64,000 bases of DNA from NCBI RefSeq assembly GCF_012184415.1, contig NZ_VTOX01000006.1:124001-188000 (forward strand), read 5' to 3'. Of this stretch, positions 45,821 through 55,126 are shown piece by piece. This DNA is from Ramlibacter lithotrophicus. GTDB lineage: Bacteria > Pseudomonadota > Gammaproteobacteria > Burkholderiales > Burkholderiaceae_C. The stretch's first letter is position 1; each line of letters opens with the position of its first letter. The position numbers and the translations under genes were made by a program. The notes under the pieces were generated by a model that did not search any database, was not told the origin of the DNA, and worked only from the letters and a program-made list of their open reading frames with translations.

Positions 45821-46321
45821 TCACGGCATGCGCTCCTCCACCAGGGCCATGTCGGCCCCGGTGACCAGTTTCTCGATGTCCAGCAGGATGAGCATGCGGC
45901 CGTCCACCGTCGCCAGTCCCGTGATGTAGCTGGTGTCGAAGACCGAGTCGGCGAATTCCGGCGGCGGCTGGATGGCTTCGCCGGCCAGCGGCAGGACGTC
46001 GGAGACGGCGTCGACCACCACCCCGACCACGCGGTCGGCGACGTTGAGCACGATCACCACCGTGCCTTCGTCGTAGGAGAACGGCAGGTCGAAGCGCACG
46101 CGCAGGTCGACGATCGGCACGATCACGCCGCGCAGGTTCATCACGCCCTTGATGAAGGCCGGCGCATTGGCGATCGCCGTCGGCCGCTCGTAGCCGCGGA
46201 TCTCCTGCACCTTCAGGATGTGGATGCCGTACTGCTCATCGCCGAGCCGGAAGGTCAGGAATTCGCGGCACTCCGGGGCACTCTCCGCCGCGTACGGCGC
46301 CTGCATGGTCGTCTGGTTCAT
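45821..46321 (-). CDS. cheW: Chemotaxis coupling protein CheW
   Basis: 166 residues: a single CheW SH3-like domain ([80 protein letters not shown]). It bridges receptors to CheA. It is the only cheW in the window; the plus-strand cluster has none. Confidence 0.93.
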   Translation of the reverse strand: MNQTTMQAPYAAESAPECREFLTFRLGDEQYGIHILKVQEIRGYERPTAIANAPAFIKGVMNLRGVIVPIVDLRVRFDLPFSYDEGTVVIVLNVADRVVGVVVDAVSDVLPLAGEAIQPPPEFADSVFDTSYITGLATVDGRMLILLDIEKLVTGADMALVEERMP

Positions 46322-46360
46322 GTTGCGGTTCCTTCCGGTCCGGGTCCGTGCGCGACCGGC

Positions 46361-47386
46361 CTACTTCGCGGGCTGGAAGCCGCCGCCGACGGCCTTCAGG
46401 TGCACGGTGGCATCCAGGTCGACGCCATCGCTGTCGCGCTGGCTGGCCACGAGCGACGAGCTCCATCCCGGCTCCGACATCGCGTACGGCGGCACCACCC
46501 GGGTTTCGTCGGCGGTCACCGAGCCGACCATGTACAGCCCCGCCAGTTGCCGCGCGAGGTCGGCCGCGGCGGCGCCGGTGCGCGCGAGCAATTCGTTGAA
46601 GGTCGCGGGGGCGCGCTCGAGCTCGCGCACCACCAGCAGGCAGCGGTCGCTGAGCAGGCGCGGCGGCAGCTGCGGCGGACGGCGCAGGTACAGGCGCTTG
46701 CGCCGGTAGTGCCTGGGCAGGCAGTCGCGCGTCGTGCGCGTCGCGTACTGCCACATCGTTTCGGCGACGCTGGAATGCACGAAGCTGGCGGGCATCGCGT
46801 CGGCCGAGTCCGGCCGGCGGTTCCACTCGGCCTGGGCCAGCTGCGCCGGGTCGGCCAGCGGCCACACGCCGACGCCGCCGCGGCGGCTCACGACGGCGTA
46901 CAACTTGCCTTGCACCGTCACGTGGTACACGCCGGCGCCCAGGTCGATCCTGCGCTGCACGATGTGCGCCGCCAGGTGGAACTGCACCATCGCCGGGCGC
47001 AGCCAGCCCTCGAGATGTCCGAGGAGGGTCTGGATGCCGGCCGGCGAGTCCAGGTCGAACAGGTGCGCGGGCTGGAAGTCGGGCGGTCCCGCCGGCGTGG
47101 AGAACGCGACCGGCCACTCCAGGTGTTCCGGGTTGATGTGGATCGGATGGTCGGTGACGCGCACCGGGACGATCCGCCAGCTGCCGTCGGGCAGCCGGCG
47201 CAGCCGCGGACCGCTGACGCACCAGGCATCGGCTTCGCCGAGCGGCGCGAGCTGCCAGACCATCTGCCGCTCGCCGGCGCGCCGGGCGAGCTCCACGCAC
47301 AGCAGCGCCTCCTCTTCGGGTGCGAAGCCGACGAGCCCCAGGCGCAGCAGCGGAACCTCGGCGGTGCTGCGGGCGGCGGTATACAT
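46361..47386 (-). CDS. Uncharacterised protein inside the chemotaxis operon
   Basis: 341 residues from the ATG at 47386. No TM helix or signal peptide. The N-terminal half is rich in short strands (PLLRLGLVGFAPEEEALLCVELARR; WRIVPVRVTDHPIHINPEHLEWP), and a middle helix contains GHLEGWLRPAMVQFHLAAHIVQ. The C-terminal part (VVRELERAPATFNELLARTG, LARQLAGLYMVGSVTADE) resembles a winged-helix unit. I recognise no family. Its place between cheA and cheW on one transcript implies a role in that signalling system. Confidence 0.7.
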   Translation of the reverse strand: MYTAARSTAEVPLLRLGLVGFAPEEEALLCVELARRAGERQMVWQLAPLGEADAWCVSGPRLRRLPDGSWRIVPVRVTDHPIHINPEHLEWPVAFSTPAGPPDFQPAHLFDLDSPAGIQTLLGHLEGWLRPAMVQFHLAAHIVQRRIDLGAGVYHVTVQGKLYAVVSRRGGVGVWPLADPAQLAQAEWNRRPDSADAMPASFVHSSVAETMWQYATRTTRDCLPRHYRRKRLYLRRPPQLPPRLLSDRCLLVVRELERAPATFNELLARTGAAAADLARQLAGLYMVGSVTADETRVVPPYAMSEPGWSSSLVASQRDSDGVDLDATVHLKAVGGGFQPAK

Positions 47387-47403
47387 GGTGTTCCTCGCGT
47401 TCT

Positions 47404-49521
47404 TCAGCCCGCCAGCAGCGGGCGCGCTGCGTGGCACATCTGGATCACATGGGAGACGTCGAGGATCAGCGCCACGGAGCCGTCGCTCATGATGGTCGCG
47501 CCGGTGGCGCCCGGCACCTTGCGGAAGTTGGTCTCCAGGCTCTTGACCACGACCTGCTGCTGCCCGACCAGGGCGTCCACCAGCAGCGCGGCGCAGGCGC
47601 CTTGCGCCTCGACGACGACGGCGATGTCCTCGCCTTGCGGCGACGGCGTCTCCGGCGGGAACAGCGCTCCCAGCCGCAGCACCGGCAGGTACGTGCCGCG
47701 CACGCACAGCGTCTCGCCCTGTCCCGGCAGCATGTGCAGGTCGCCCGGCGCCAGGCCGCGCGACTCGACCACCGACGCCAGCGGCAGCACGTAGACCTGG
47801 CCGGCCAGCGACACCGTCATGGCTTCCATGATCGCCAGCGTCAGCGGCACGGTCATCGTCACGGTGACGCCGCGCCCGGCACGCGACGCGACGTCGACGG
47901 TCCCGCCGAGCGAGAGGATGTTGCGGCGCACGACGTCCATGCCGACGCCGCGGCCGGAGACCTCGGTCACCTCCTGCGCCGTGGAAAAACCCGCTTCGAA
48001 CAGCAACTGCCACACGTCGCCGTCCGCGGCCTCCGGCGGCAGCACCCGGCCGCGCTCGGCGGCGCGGGCGAGGATCAGGTCGCGGTCCAGGCCGCGCCCG
48101 TCGTCGCTCACTTCGATCACCACCTTGCCCCCGCGCTGGCTCGCGGCCAGCGTCACCGTCCCTGTCGGCTGCTTGCCGGCCGCGATGCGGGCCTGCGGCG
48201 TCTCGAGGCCATGGTCGACGGCGTTGCGTACCAGGTGCGTCAGCGGGTCGAGGATCTTCTCGATCAGGCCGCGGTCCAGCTCGGTCGATTCGCCCAGCGT
48301 CTCCAGCGCCACCTGCTTGCCGAGCCGGGCCGACAGCTCGCGCACGAGCCGCGGGAACCGTGCGAATGCGTCGGAGATCGGCACCATGCGGATCGCCAGC
48401 ACGGCCTCCTGCAGGTCGCGCGTGTTGCGCGCGAGGTCCGCCAGGCCGGCCTCGGCGCCGCCCGCGGCCAGGCCGGCCAGCCCGGCCTGCCGCGACAGTA
48501 CCGACTCCGTGATCACCAGCTCGCCCACCAGGTTCACGAGCTGGTCGATCTTCGCGGTGGCGACGCGGATCGAGCTGGCGCCATGGGCGGCCGGCATGGC
48601 TGGCCCGGGTGGTGCCGCGGCCGCGACGGTGGAGCCCGCCTTGCGTGCGTTGAAGATCTCCGGCGTGACGAACAGGTCGACGGACTGCTGCTGGCCGCCG
48701 CCCGCGCCGGCCGGCGTCGCTGGCGGATTGGCCGCGGCGCCCGCTCGCGCCCGGCGGAATTCGTCGGGATCGACGAAGAGTTCGTTGGCCTCGTCGTGCC
48801 CGGCCGCGGCAGCCATGGCAGCGGCGGCGGGCGGCGCCCCGCCGCCCGCGGGCGATGGCACTGGCCCCACGTGCGTGAGGTCGGGCGGCACCACCAGCGC
48901 CAGCACGCTGCGCAGGTCGGTCTCGGTCCCCTCCAGCGTGACGTCGAAGGCGACGCTGCCGCCGGGGACGTTGTGCACCGCTTCGTTCGCCACCGCACCC
49001 ATTTCCGCCAGCCCCGACAGCATCATCTCCAGCTCGGCGGCGTCGACCGGCGCCGGCAGCGGGCCCATGCGCACGTGGAAACTGCGGCTCGTCGCGCCGG
49101 TGCTGCCACCGCCGGCCGCGGGCACCTGCACCCGTTCGCGCAGCAGCGCTTCCGCCGGCCCGGCGTCGGGCGCCGCATCGAGCTCGCCGCGGCGCCATGC
49201 GACCTGGGCCTTGACGACGTCGCCGGCCTGCAGCATCACGTCGACGTCCTCGCGTGTCACGGCCCGCTCGCCCTTGCGCAACAGGTCGAGCAGGTTCTCG
49301 AAGACGTGGGCCAGCACGCCGATCTCCTGGAAGCCCAGCATGGCTGCGCTGCCCTTGATCGAATGCACGGCGCGGAAGATCGCGTTCAGTTCGTCGGGAC
49401 AGGGCGCGCACGGATCCAGCTTCAGCAGGCTCGCCTCGGTCGCCTCCAGGTGCTCGCGGGCCTCCTCGAAGAAGATCTCGCGGAACGCGCCGCCGTCGCC
49501 GAAGGGGAACCCCTGCTTCAC
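47404..49521 (-). CDS. cheA: Chemotaxis histidine kinase CheA (cluster 1)
   Basis: 705 residues, GTG start behind AGGGG. P1 Hpt domain has RAVHSIKGSAAMLGF with phospho-His ~53. A long Ala/Pro linker follows, with a short globular middle region. P3 dimerisation (SSIRVATAKIDQLVNLVGELVI), P4 kinase ([45 protein letters not shown]) and P5 CheW-like domain complete it. It phosphorylates CheY and CheB. It is fused to no receiver. Adjacent cheY and cheW support function. Confidence 0.93.
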   Translation of the reverse strand: MKQGFPFGDGGAFREIFFEEAREHLEATEASLLKLDPCAPCPDELNAIFRAVHSIKGSAAMLGFQEIGVLAHVFENLLDLLRKGERAVTREDVDVMLQAGDVVKAQVAWRRGELDAAPDAGPAEALLRERVQVPAAGGGSTGATSRSFHVRMGPLPAPVDAAELEMMLSGLAEMGAVANEAVHNVPGGSVAFDVTLEGTETDLRSVLALVVPPDLTHVGPVPSPAGGGAPPAAAAMAAAAGHDEANELFVDPDEFRRARAGAAANPPATPAGAGGGQQQSVDLFVTPEIFNARKAGSTVAAAAPPGPAMPAAHGASSIRVATAKIDQLVNLVGELVITESVLSRQAGLAGLAAGGAEAGLADLARNTRDLQEAVLAIRMVPISDAFARFPRLVRELSARLGKQVALETLGESTELDRGLIEKILDPLTHLVRNAVDHGLETPQARIAAGKQPTGTVTLAASQRGGKVVIEVSDDGRGLDRDLILARAAERGRVLPPEAADGDVWQLLFEAGFSTAQEVTEVSGRGVGMDVVRRNILSLGGTVDVASRAGRGVTVTMTVPLTLAIMEAMTVSLAGQVYVLPLASVVESRGLAPGDLHMLPGQGETLCVRGTYLPVLRLGALFPPETPSPQGEDIAVVVEAQGACAALLVDALVGQQQVVVKSLETNFRKVPGATGATIMSDGSVALILDVSHVIQMCHAARPLLAG

Positions 49522-49531
49522 CGCGGCGCCC

Positions 49532-49894
49532 CTAGATGAACGCCCGCACGATGTCGAGCATTCGTTGCGGATCGAAGGGCTTGGCCATCCAGCCGGTGGC
49601 GCCGGCTTCGCGACCGCGCTGCTTGAGCTCCGGATTGACCTCGGTGGACAGCACCAGCAGCGCCACCGGGTCGTACGCGGCGAGGCAGCGCAGCTCCCGG
49701 ATCAGGCTCACGCCGTCCATGCGCGGCATGTTCTGGTCGGTCACCACCAGGTCGTACACGCGCCGCCGTGCGAGTTCCAGCGCTTCCACGCCGTCCCCCG
49801 CTTCCTCGACGGCGTAGCCGGCCGTCTCCAGCACGGCCGTCACCATCTTGCGCATCGAGCGCGTGTCGTCCACCACCAAGATCGATTTGGGCAT
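49532..49894 (-). CDS. cheY: CheY-type response regulator (cluster 1)
   Basis: 120-residue single receiver with the acid pair at 9-10 (VVDD), phospho-Asp 53 (VVTDQNMPRMDG), the Thr/Ser switch (LVLSTE) and Lys 105 (MAKPF). No output domain. It is the likely target of the adjacent CheA and should bind a motor or another effector. Confidence 0.93.
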   Translation of the reverse strand: MPKSILVVDDTRSMRKMVTAVLETAGYAVEEAGDGVEALELARRRVYDLVVTDQNMPRMDGVSLIRELRCLAAYDPVALLVLSTEVNPELKQRGREAGATGWMAKPFDPQRMLDIVRAFI

Positions 49895-49897
49895 GTC

Positions 49898-50764
49898 TCA
49901 CCTGTGCCTGGAATGGTGCTTGCGGCTGCTGGGCAGGAACCTGGCGATCACCTCGAGCAGGCGGTCCTCGTCCAGCGGCTTGGTCAGGTACTCGTCGCAC
50001 CCGGCGAGCGAGCCGCGCAACTTGTCGAAGGGCGAACTGCGGCTGGTGAGCATCACCACCGCCGTCTTCTTGATCGCCTGCTTGTTGCCCTTGATCAGCT
50101 TGCAGACCTGGTAGCCGTCGATGCCGGGCATCACGACGTCGAGGAACACGCACGCGTATTCGCGGCCACCGGTCAGGCCCACGGCCTCCTCGCCGTTCTC
50201 GGCGAAGTCGACCTCGAACCTGAACGGCGCGAGCTTGGCCTGCATGAACGCGCGGACCGTGGCGTTGTCGTCGACCACCAGCACGGCGTCGCCCAGCGCG
50301 CGCCGGATGTCCGAGCGGTTCGCATCCGGCGCCAGCGGATTGGTGCGCAGCGGCCCGGCCCCGGAGCGGCGCGACCAGGTATTGACCCCGGCCGCCTCGG
50401 CAGTGCGCGCCACCAGCGGCGCGGGGGCCGTCTCGTCGAGATCGGCGACCGCATCCTCCATCGCCTGCAACAGCCGGGCCCATTGCAGCGGCCGCTCCAC
50501 CACCTCCTGGGCGCCGCCGTGCCCGGGCGAGGCCACCAGCACGGCAGGCAGGGCGTCGCGGCGGTTGAGGGCGCGGAATTCGCCGAGCGCGGTCGCGTCG
50601 TCCACGTCGACCAGGTACAGGTCCGGCGTCAGCGCCGAGACCGGGTCGTATTGCACGAAGCCCGGGTCACGCCGGGCGGCGAGCGCGAAGATGCTGGTCA
50701 GCATCGCGCGTTCGGTCGGATTGAATCCGATCACGTCGACGAGGTACTGGTGGTTGTGGGGCAC
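49898..50764 (-). CDS. Two-domain response regulator with receiver at the C-terminus
   Basis: 288 residues from a GTG at 50764 (GGAAAG upstream). The C-terminal ~125 residues form an intact receiver (LVVDDNATVRAF, CVFLDVVMPGIDG, MLTSRSS, LTKPL). The N-terminal ~110 residues (VDVIGFNPTERAMLTSIFALAARRD; LYLVDVDDATAL; ALPAVLVASPG) look like a second, degenerate receiver-like fold. A Pro/Ala-rich linker joins them. It may be a phosphate sink or an adaptor linking the two Ser/Thr kinases and CheA. Confidence 0.85.
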   Translation of the reverse strand: MPHNHQYLVDVIGFNPTERAMLTSIFALAARRDPGFVQYDPVSALTPDLYLVDVDDATALGEFRALNRRDALPAVLVASPGHGGAQEVVERPLQWARLLQAMEDAVADLDETAPAPLVARTAEAAGVNTWSRRSGAGPLRTNPLAPDANRSDIRRALGDAVLVVDDNATVRAFMQAKLAPFRFEVDFAENGEEAVGLTGGREYACVFLDVVMPGIDGYQVCKLIKGNKQAIKKTAVVMLTSRSSPFDKLRGSLAGCDEYLTKPLDEDRLLEVIARFLPSSRKHHSRHR

Positions 50765-50781
50765 GGCTGGCTCGCTTTCCT

Positions 50782-51663
50782 TCAATCGCTGCCGGACCCG
50801 TGCCAGGGAGCCAGGCGCTGGATCTCCTGCAGAACGCCGTCGGCGTCGGCGGGGCGGTGCTGTGGCTGCTTGGCCAGCATCCGGTCGACGAGGTCCTGCC
50901 AGGCGCGCAGCGGCCGGGGCAGGCGCGGCACCGGCGCGACCAGGTGCTGCGCCAGCAGCTCGGTGGCGGTGCGGCCGGAGAACGGCGGCTGCCCGCACAG
51001 CATCTCGTGGAACACGACGCCCAGGCTGTACACGTCGGCCTGCGGTTGCGGCGCCGCGCCTTGCGCCTGTTCCGGCGCGGCGTAGCAGGCCGTGCCGACC
51101 AGGCGGCCGGCGCCGGCTCGCGCCGATGCATCCCCGGCACGGGCTGCCACGCCGAAGTCGGCCAGCACGAGCTGGCCCTCGCGCAGCAGCAGGTTGCGCG
51201 GCTTCACGTCCCGATGCACGATGCCGCGGCGATGCGCGGCGGCGAGTCCGCACGCAGCCTGCCGCAGCAGCGACACCGCGTGCTCCGGCGCGATGCCGCC
51301 ACGCAGGTGGTCGCCCAGCGTTCCGCCGGGCAGGTACTCCATGGCCAGGTAGGCCACGTCGCCCACGGCGCGGTGCTCGTAGGCGCGCACGACGTGCTGG
51401 TCGCGCACCGCGCTCACCAAGGCGCATTCCGAGGCGAACCAGCGCCAGCTCGCGTCGCCGGGGCTGGGGGCGCGGTGCACCACCTTCAACGCCACGTGCC
51501 GCCCGCGCCGGTCGTGCGCGACGTGGACGACCGCGGCGCCTCGGCCGCCGAGCTTCCGGCCAAGGCAGTAGCCACCGATGATGCGGCCAGCCACTTCCTG
51601 CTGCCAATCCACCGGCGACGAGCCCGCCGTCAGGAAAGCGTCGTTGCCGGCGTCGGGCCACAT
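50782..51663 (-). CDS. Ser/Thr protein kinase (Hanks type), soluble
   Basis: 293 residues, essentially only a kinase domain. Gly-loop GGRGAAVV (~39-46), catalytic Lys 60 (HVALKVV), HRDVKPRNLLL with Asp 152, and DFG at 169-171 are intact, so activity is expected. No TM or sensor domain follows. It sits between the cyclase-kinase gene and the two-domain regulator in the chemotaxis cluster, two bases from the former. Confidence 0.9.
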   Translation of the reverse strand: MWPDAGNDAFLTAGSSPVDWQQEVAGRIIGGYCLGRKLGGRGAAVVHVAHDRRGRHVALKVVHRAPSPGDASWRWFASECALVSAVRDQHVVRAYEHRAVGDVAYLAMEYLPGGTLGDHLRGGIAPEHAVSLLRQAACGLAAAHRRGIVHRDVKPRNLLLREGQLVLADFGVAARAGDASARAGAGRLVGTACYAAPEQAQGAAPQPQADVYSLGVVFHEMLCGQPPFSGRTATELLAQHLVAPVPRLPRPLRAWQDLVDRMLAKQPQHRPADADGVLQEIQRLAPWHGSGSD

Positions 51664-51665
51664 GG

Positions 51666-53249
51666 TCAGAGCTCCCGCCGTTCGAGGTCGTCGAGCAGCG
51701 CCAGGGCCGACGGATAGCGCTGCTCGCGGTCCTTGGCCATCAGCCGGTTCAGCACCGGCTGGAACGCCTTGTGCGGCGCCGGCAGCTGCGGCACCAGCGC
51801 GTTGATGTGCAGGTCAAGCATCGCCTGCGCCGTCTCGGCCTGGTACGGGCGGCGGCCCGTGAGCAGCTCGTAGGCGAGCACGCCCAGGCTGTAGAGGTCG
51901 CAGCGGGCGTCGACGCGTTCGCCGCGCGCCTGCTCCGGGCTCAGGTAGGACGGGGTGCCCACGATGTCGCCGTGGCCCGTGTTCATGATCAGCATGGCCA
52001 CCTGCTTGGCGACGCCGAAATCGGCCAGCGCCAGGGTGCCGTCCTGCCGCAGCATCAGGTTGTCCGGCTTCAGGTCGCGGTGCACGATGCCCTGAGCGTG
52101 GATGGCCGCCAGCCCTTCCGCCGTCTGCCGCACGTAGCCCATTGCCTCCCGCGGCGTGATCCCCTTCGCGATGCGCGCGCGCAGGTCGCCGCCGGGAAAG
52201 TACTCCATGGCGATGTAGGCGTGGCCCGCGGAGAAGTCCTGGCGGTGGATGCGCGCGACGTGCGGGCTGTCGACCTGCGCGAGCAGCGCGTACTCCTGGA
52301 TGAAGCGCTGCAGGCCGTCCTCGCCGGAGAAGCTGTCCAGCGGCATGATCTTGAGCACCTGCGGCGGCCCGTCCTCTTGCGCTTGCGCCAGGAACACGTT
52401 GGCCATCCCGCCGGCCCCGATCTGGCGCAGGATGCGGTAACCCTCGATCAGCAGGTGGGCCGGCGCCTGCGCCGGCACGCCAGGCAGCGAGACCTCGTGC
52501 GGCCGCTCCCGCGCCTGGCCGTTCCCGGCGATGGCCTCGCGCAGCAACTGGTACATCTCCGGCTTGGTGCGGGAACCGCGCCGCGGAACCAGCCCCGTGA
52601 CCTCGACGATGTCGACGAACGAGTTGTCCGGCGGCGCGACCGACCCGATGCGCCCGCCCTCGGCCCGGCCGGCTGCCGCGCGCATGGTGCGCCCGGAACT
52701 GGCGATGCTCCAGCCCAGGTCGCCGGCCGTCACCTCCAGCAGCCGCGCGATCTCGACCGCCTCACCGGTGGCATGCACCATGCCGTTGCTGCGAGCGCCC
52801 CGTCCGCTGATCTCGGCGTTGCCCAGGTTCACGCCGGCCGCCACGGTGAGCGGCGGTGCCTGCGGGTCCGCCAGTTGCTGGGCGACGCGCCTGGCCAGCT
52901 CGACCGCCTCGTACACCACCAGGATGGCGGCGTGCAGGCCGCGCTGCGCGTGGTCGGGCTTGCGCGCATCAGGTTTGTTCGAGAACACGGCCAGGATCGA
53001 ATCGGGCCGCCGCTGCGCGATTTCACCGCCGAGCTTGAGGACCGGCTCCGACAAGGCGCGGCGCGCCTCGTTCAGGAACCCGGTGAGGTCTTCGGCGGAG
53101 AGATGCCGGCAGATCGGCGCGAAATTCTGCAGCCGCGCATACACGAAGGTGGCCACTGTCGTGCGCGCCCACTGCCCGCTGCGGTGACGCGCGCCAGCCG
53201 CCGCCGGGGGTGGCGTCAGGACGGCTGGTGCGGACTCCAATGTAAGCAT
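51666..53249 (-). CDS. Ser/Thr protein kinase fused to a degenerate class III cyclase-like domain
   Basis: 527 residues from the ATG at 53249. Residues ~30-200 have the class III nucleotide-cyclase fold pattern (ATFVYARLQNFAPICRHLS; DSILAVFSNK; VAAGVNLGNAEISG; TGEAVEIARLL). The first metal-binding Asp (the D of FADIRGFT) is replaced by Tyr and the substrate-binding Asn is missing, so catalysis is unlikely. Residues ~255-525 are a complete kinase: IGAGGMANVFLA, VLKIMPL Lys, HRDLKPDNLML, DFGVAK. It is the first gene of the minus cluster. Confidence 0.88.
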   Translation of the reverse strand: MLTLESAPAVLTPPPAAAGARHRSGQWARTTVATFVYARLQNFAPICRHLSAEDLTGFLNEARRALSEPVLKLGGEIAQRRPDSILAVFSNKPDARKPDHAQRGLHAAILVVYEAVELARRVAQQLADPQAPPLTVAAGVNLGNAEISGRGARSNGMVHATGEAVEIARLLEVTAGDLGWSIASSGRTMRAAAGRAEGGRIGSVAPPDNSFVDIVEVTGLVPRRGSRTKPEMYQLLREAIAGNGQARERPHEVSLPGVPAQAPAHLLIEGYRILRQIGAGGMANVFLAQAQEDGPPQVLKIMPLDSFSGEDGLQRFIQEYALLAQVDSPHVARIHRQDFSAGHAYIAMEYFPGGDLRARIAKGITPREAMGYVRQTAEGLAAIHAQGIVHRDLKPDNLMLRQDGTLALADFGVAKQVAMLIMNTGHGDIVGTPSYLSPEQARGERVDARCDLYSLGVLAYELLTGRRPYQAETAQAMLDLHINALVPQLPAPHKAFQPVLNRLMAKDREQRYPSALALLDDLERREL

Positions 53250-53581
53250 CGTTTCAAATTTACACACGCTCAGCAATTGTTTTCTTGCCGATGCGGTGTT
53301 GCCGTGCGGTAAGCCGATGCCTCCTCTGACCAGCAATTTACGCCAACTTCTGGGGCTTTACCTTAACTAGGAAGCACTATCTCGCTGCGATTAGGCGTCA
53401 TAGTGAGAGGAATGTCACGAATCGCACCTTGATCAGGATCAACGCAGCCGAACAAAGACGAACAGCAAAACTGCTCTGCCGATACGGTTAACCCAGGTTA
53501 AAGACGTGACGAAATGAAACAACTGTATCTACAGCGCGGGGTCGTTCGAGTCGCGGCGTTCCTCCCTGACGGAGTCGGCCC
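53250..53581. promoter_or_regulatory. Divergent control region of the two chemotaxis clusters
   Basis: 332 bases, markedly more AT-rich than the flanks and without a gene. It must hold promoters for both clusters. GCCGAT occurs three times on the plus strand (53287, 53313, 53478), reminiscent of the flagellar sigma-28 -10 (GCCGATAA). The copy at 53478 (GCCGATAC) lies ~100 bases before the plus-strand gene, but no good matching -35 (TAAAG) is seen. Candidate only. Confidence 0.45.
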
Positions 53582-54736
53582 GTGAAGTCCGCGCGGCTTG
53601 CCTCGGTCGGACAACGGGTGCGCGACCTGCTGCCCCCGACGGTCTTCGGCCGTTGGCCGCTCGGTTGTGGCGCGGCCGGTGCGGTCCTCATCATCGGTGT
53701 CGGAGGTGCGAAGGCACCAGCCGTCCTGGCGGCCGGCACCATGGCGCTCATCGGACTGCTGGCCGCCCGCGCGCTCGAGCAGCGTCACGCGTCGGCCCTC
53801 GCTGCCGCCGAGCGCCGCGCGCGAGCGGAGACCGACCGCGTGACCAGATTGTGCGGCCAGGCGGCGCCGGTCTGGGTGCGCCAGATCGAGACGGTGCGCA
53901 GCGAGGCCGACCACGAGGTCGGCGAGCTCGCCCAGGTCTTCGGCGAGCTGTGCAGCAAGCTCGACCGCGTCCTCGGTCCCGTGGGCGCCGACGGCGGCTC
54001 GCCCGAGGAGATCCTGGCCGGACTGGAGCGCAACGGCCGGCAGCTGGAACACCTCGTCGCCGCCCTGCGCCAGCTGCAGGCGAGCAAGGACCGCATCGTC
54101 CAGGAAGTCGGGCTCCAGGCGGCGCAGCTGCGGGAGAGCGCGTCCGACATCCGCCAGATCGCGCTGAACATCCGCATGGTCTCGCTCAACGCGACGATCG
54201 AGGCGGCCCGCGCCGGCGCGGCGGGCAAGCCCTTCGGCGTGATCGTGGCCGACATGCGCGGCCTCGCGGCGCGCACCGCCGAGGCGAGCGACCAGTTTTC
54301 CAGACAGACCGAGCACCTGCACCGCACCCTGAGCGGCGTCTTCGCCGGCCAGCAGGATTCCGGTGCGCAGGCGTTCTCGATCGGTGCCGCCGAGGACCTG
54401 GTTCACCACGTCGTCGCCAGCTCCGAAGCCATGACGCGCCAGCTCACCGAGGCCATCGGGGCGATGGAGGACGAGCGCCGCAACGTGCGCGGCGACCTCT
54501 CGCGCGCGCTCGTCGCGCTGCAGTTCCAGGACCGCGTCAGCCAGATCCTGTCGCACGTGACGCACAACCTCCAGGAGATGCAGGCACGCATCGCGGCCGG
54601 GCACTGGCACACGCTGGACGAGCGCGAGTGGCTGGCGCGGCTGGCCAGCGACTACTCGACGCACGAAGAGTTCACCAACCACGCGGCAGGCCCGCTGCCG
54701 GCCGCGCAGCCGGCCTCGGCGATCACGTTCTTCTAG
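53582..54736 (+). CDS. MCP-signalling-domain protein without periplasmic sensor
   Basis: 384 residues, GTG start. Two hydrophobic helices at ~25-60 form a hairpin with almost no periplasmic loop. The rest is a helical MCP-type cytoplasmic domain with RMVSLNATIEAARAGAAGKPFGVIVADMRGLA as the hairpin tip, then a C-terminal extension. There is no HAMP and no ligand domain, so it may read membrane or cytoplasmic state, or act as a scaffold. It is the first gene of the plus-strand cluster. Confidence 0.85.
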   Translation: MKSARLASVGQRVRDLLPPTVFGRWPLGCGAAGAVLIIGVGGAKAPAVLAAGTMALIGLLAARALEQRHASALAAAERRARAETDRVTRLCGQAAPVWVRQIETVRSEADHEVGELAQVFGELCSKLDRVLGPVGADGGSPEEILAGLERNGRQLEHLVAALRQLQASKDRIVQEVGLQAAQLRESASDIRQIALNIRMVSLNATIEAARAGAAGKPFGVIVADMRGLAARTAEASDQFSRQTEHLHRTLSGVFAGQQDSGAQAFSIGAAEDLVHHVVASSEAMTRQLTEAIGAMEDERRNVRGDLSRALVALQFQDRVSQILSHVTHNLQEMQARIAAGHWHTLDEREWLARLASDYSTHEEFTNHAAGPLPAAQPASAITFF

Positions 54737-54754
54737 GGCAGCAAGGAGCACCCC

Positions 54755-55126
54755 ATGACCCGCAAACGCATCATGGTCATCGACGATTCCGTCTCGCTGC
54801 GCGAGGTGGTCGGCATTTCGCTGCGCAGCGCGGGCTACGAGGTCACCGAGGCGTGCGATGGGCAGGACGCGCTGTCCAAGCTGAACGGCAGCCGCTTCCA
54901 CCTGATGATCTGCGACGTGAACATGCCGGTGATGGACGGCATCAGCTTCGTCAGGGAAGTCAAGCAGCTGCCGCGCCACCGCTTCGTGCCGATCATCATG
55001 CTCACCACGGAGTCGCGCGAGAGCCGCAAGGCCGAAGGGCAGCTGGCCGGCGCGAAGGCCTGGGTGGTCAAGCCGTTCCGCCCCGACCAGATGCTGCAGG
55101 CCGTGGCCAAGCTGATCCTGCCATGA
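54755..55126 (+). CDS. CheY-type response regulator (cluster 2)
   Basis: 123-residue single receiver: IDDSVSLREVV, phospho-Asp 54 (LMICDVNMPVMDG), MLTTES and Lys 106 (VVKPF). It is probably the output of the second CheA. Its stop overlaps the STAS gene start (ATGA), so the two are translationally coupled. Confidence 0.92.
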   Translation: MTRKRIMVIDDSVSLREVVGISLRSAGYEVTEACDGQDALSKLNGSRFHLMICDVNMPVMDGISFVREVKQLPRHRFVPIIMLTTESRESRKAEGQLAGAKAWVVKPFRPDQMLQAVAKLILP

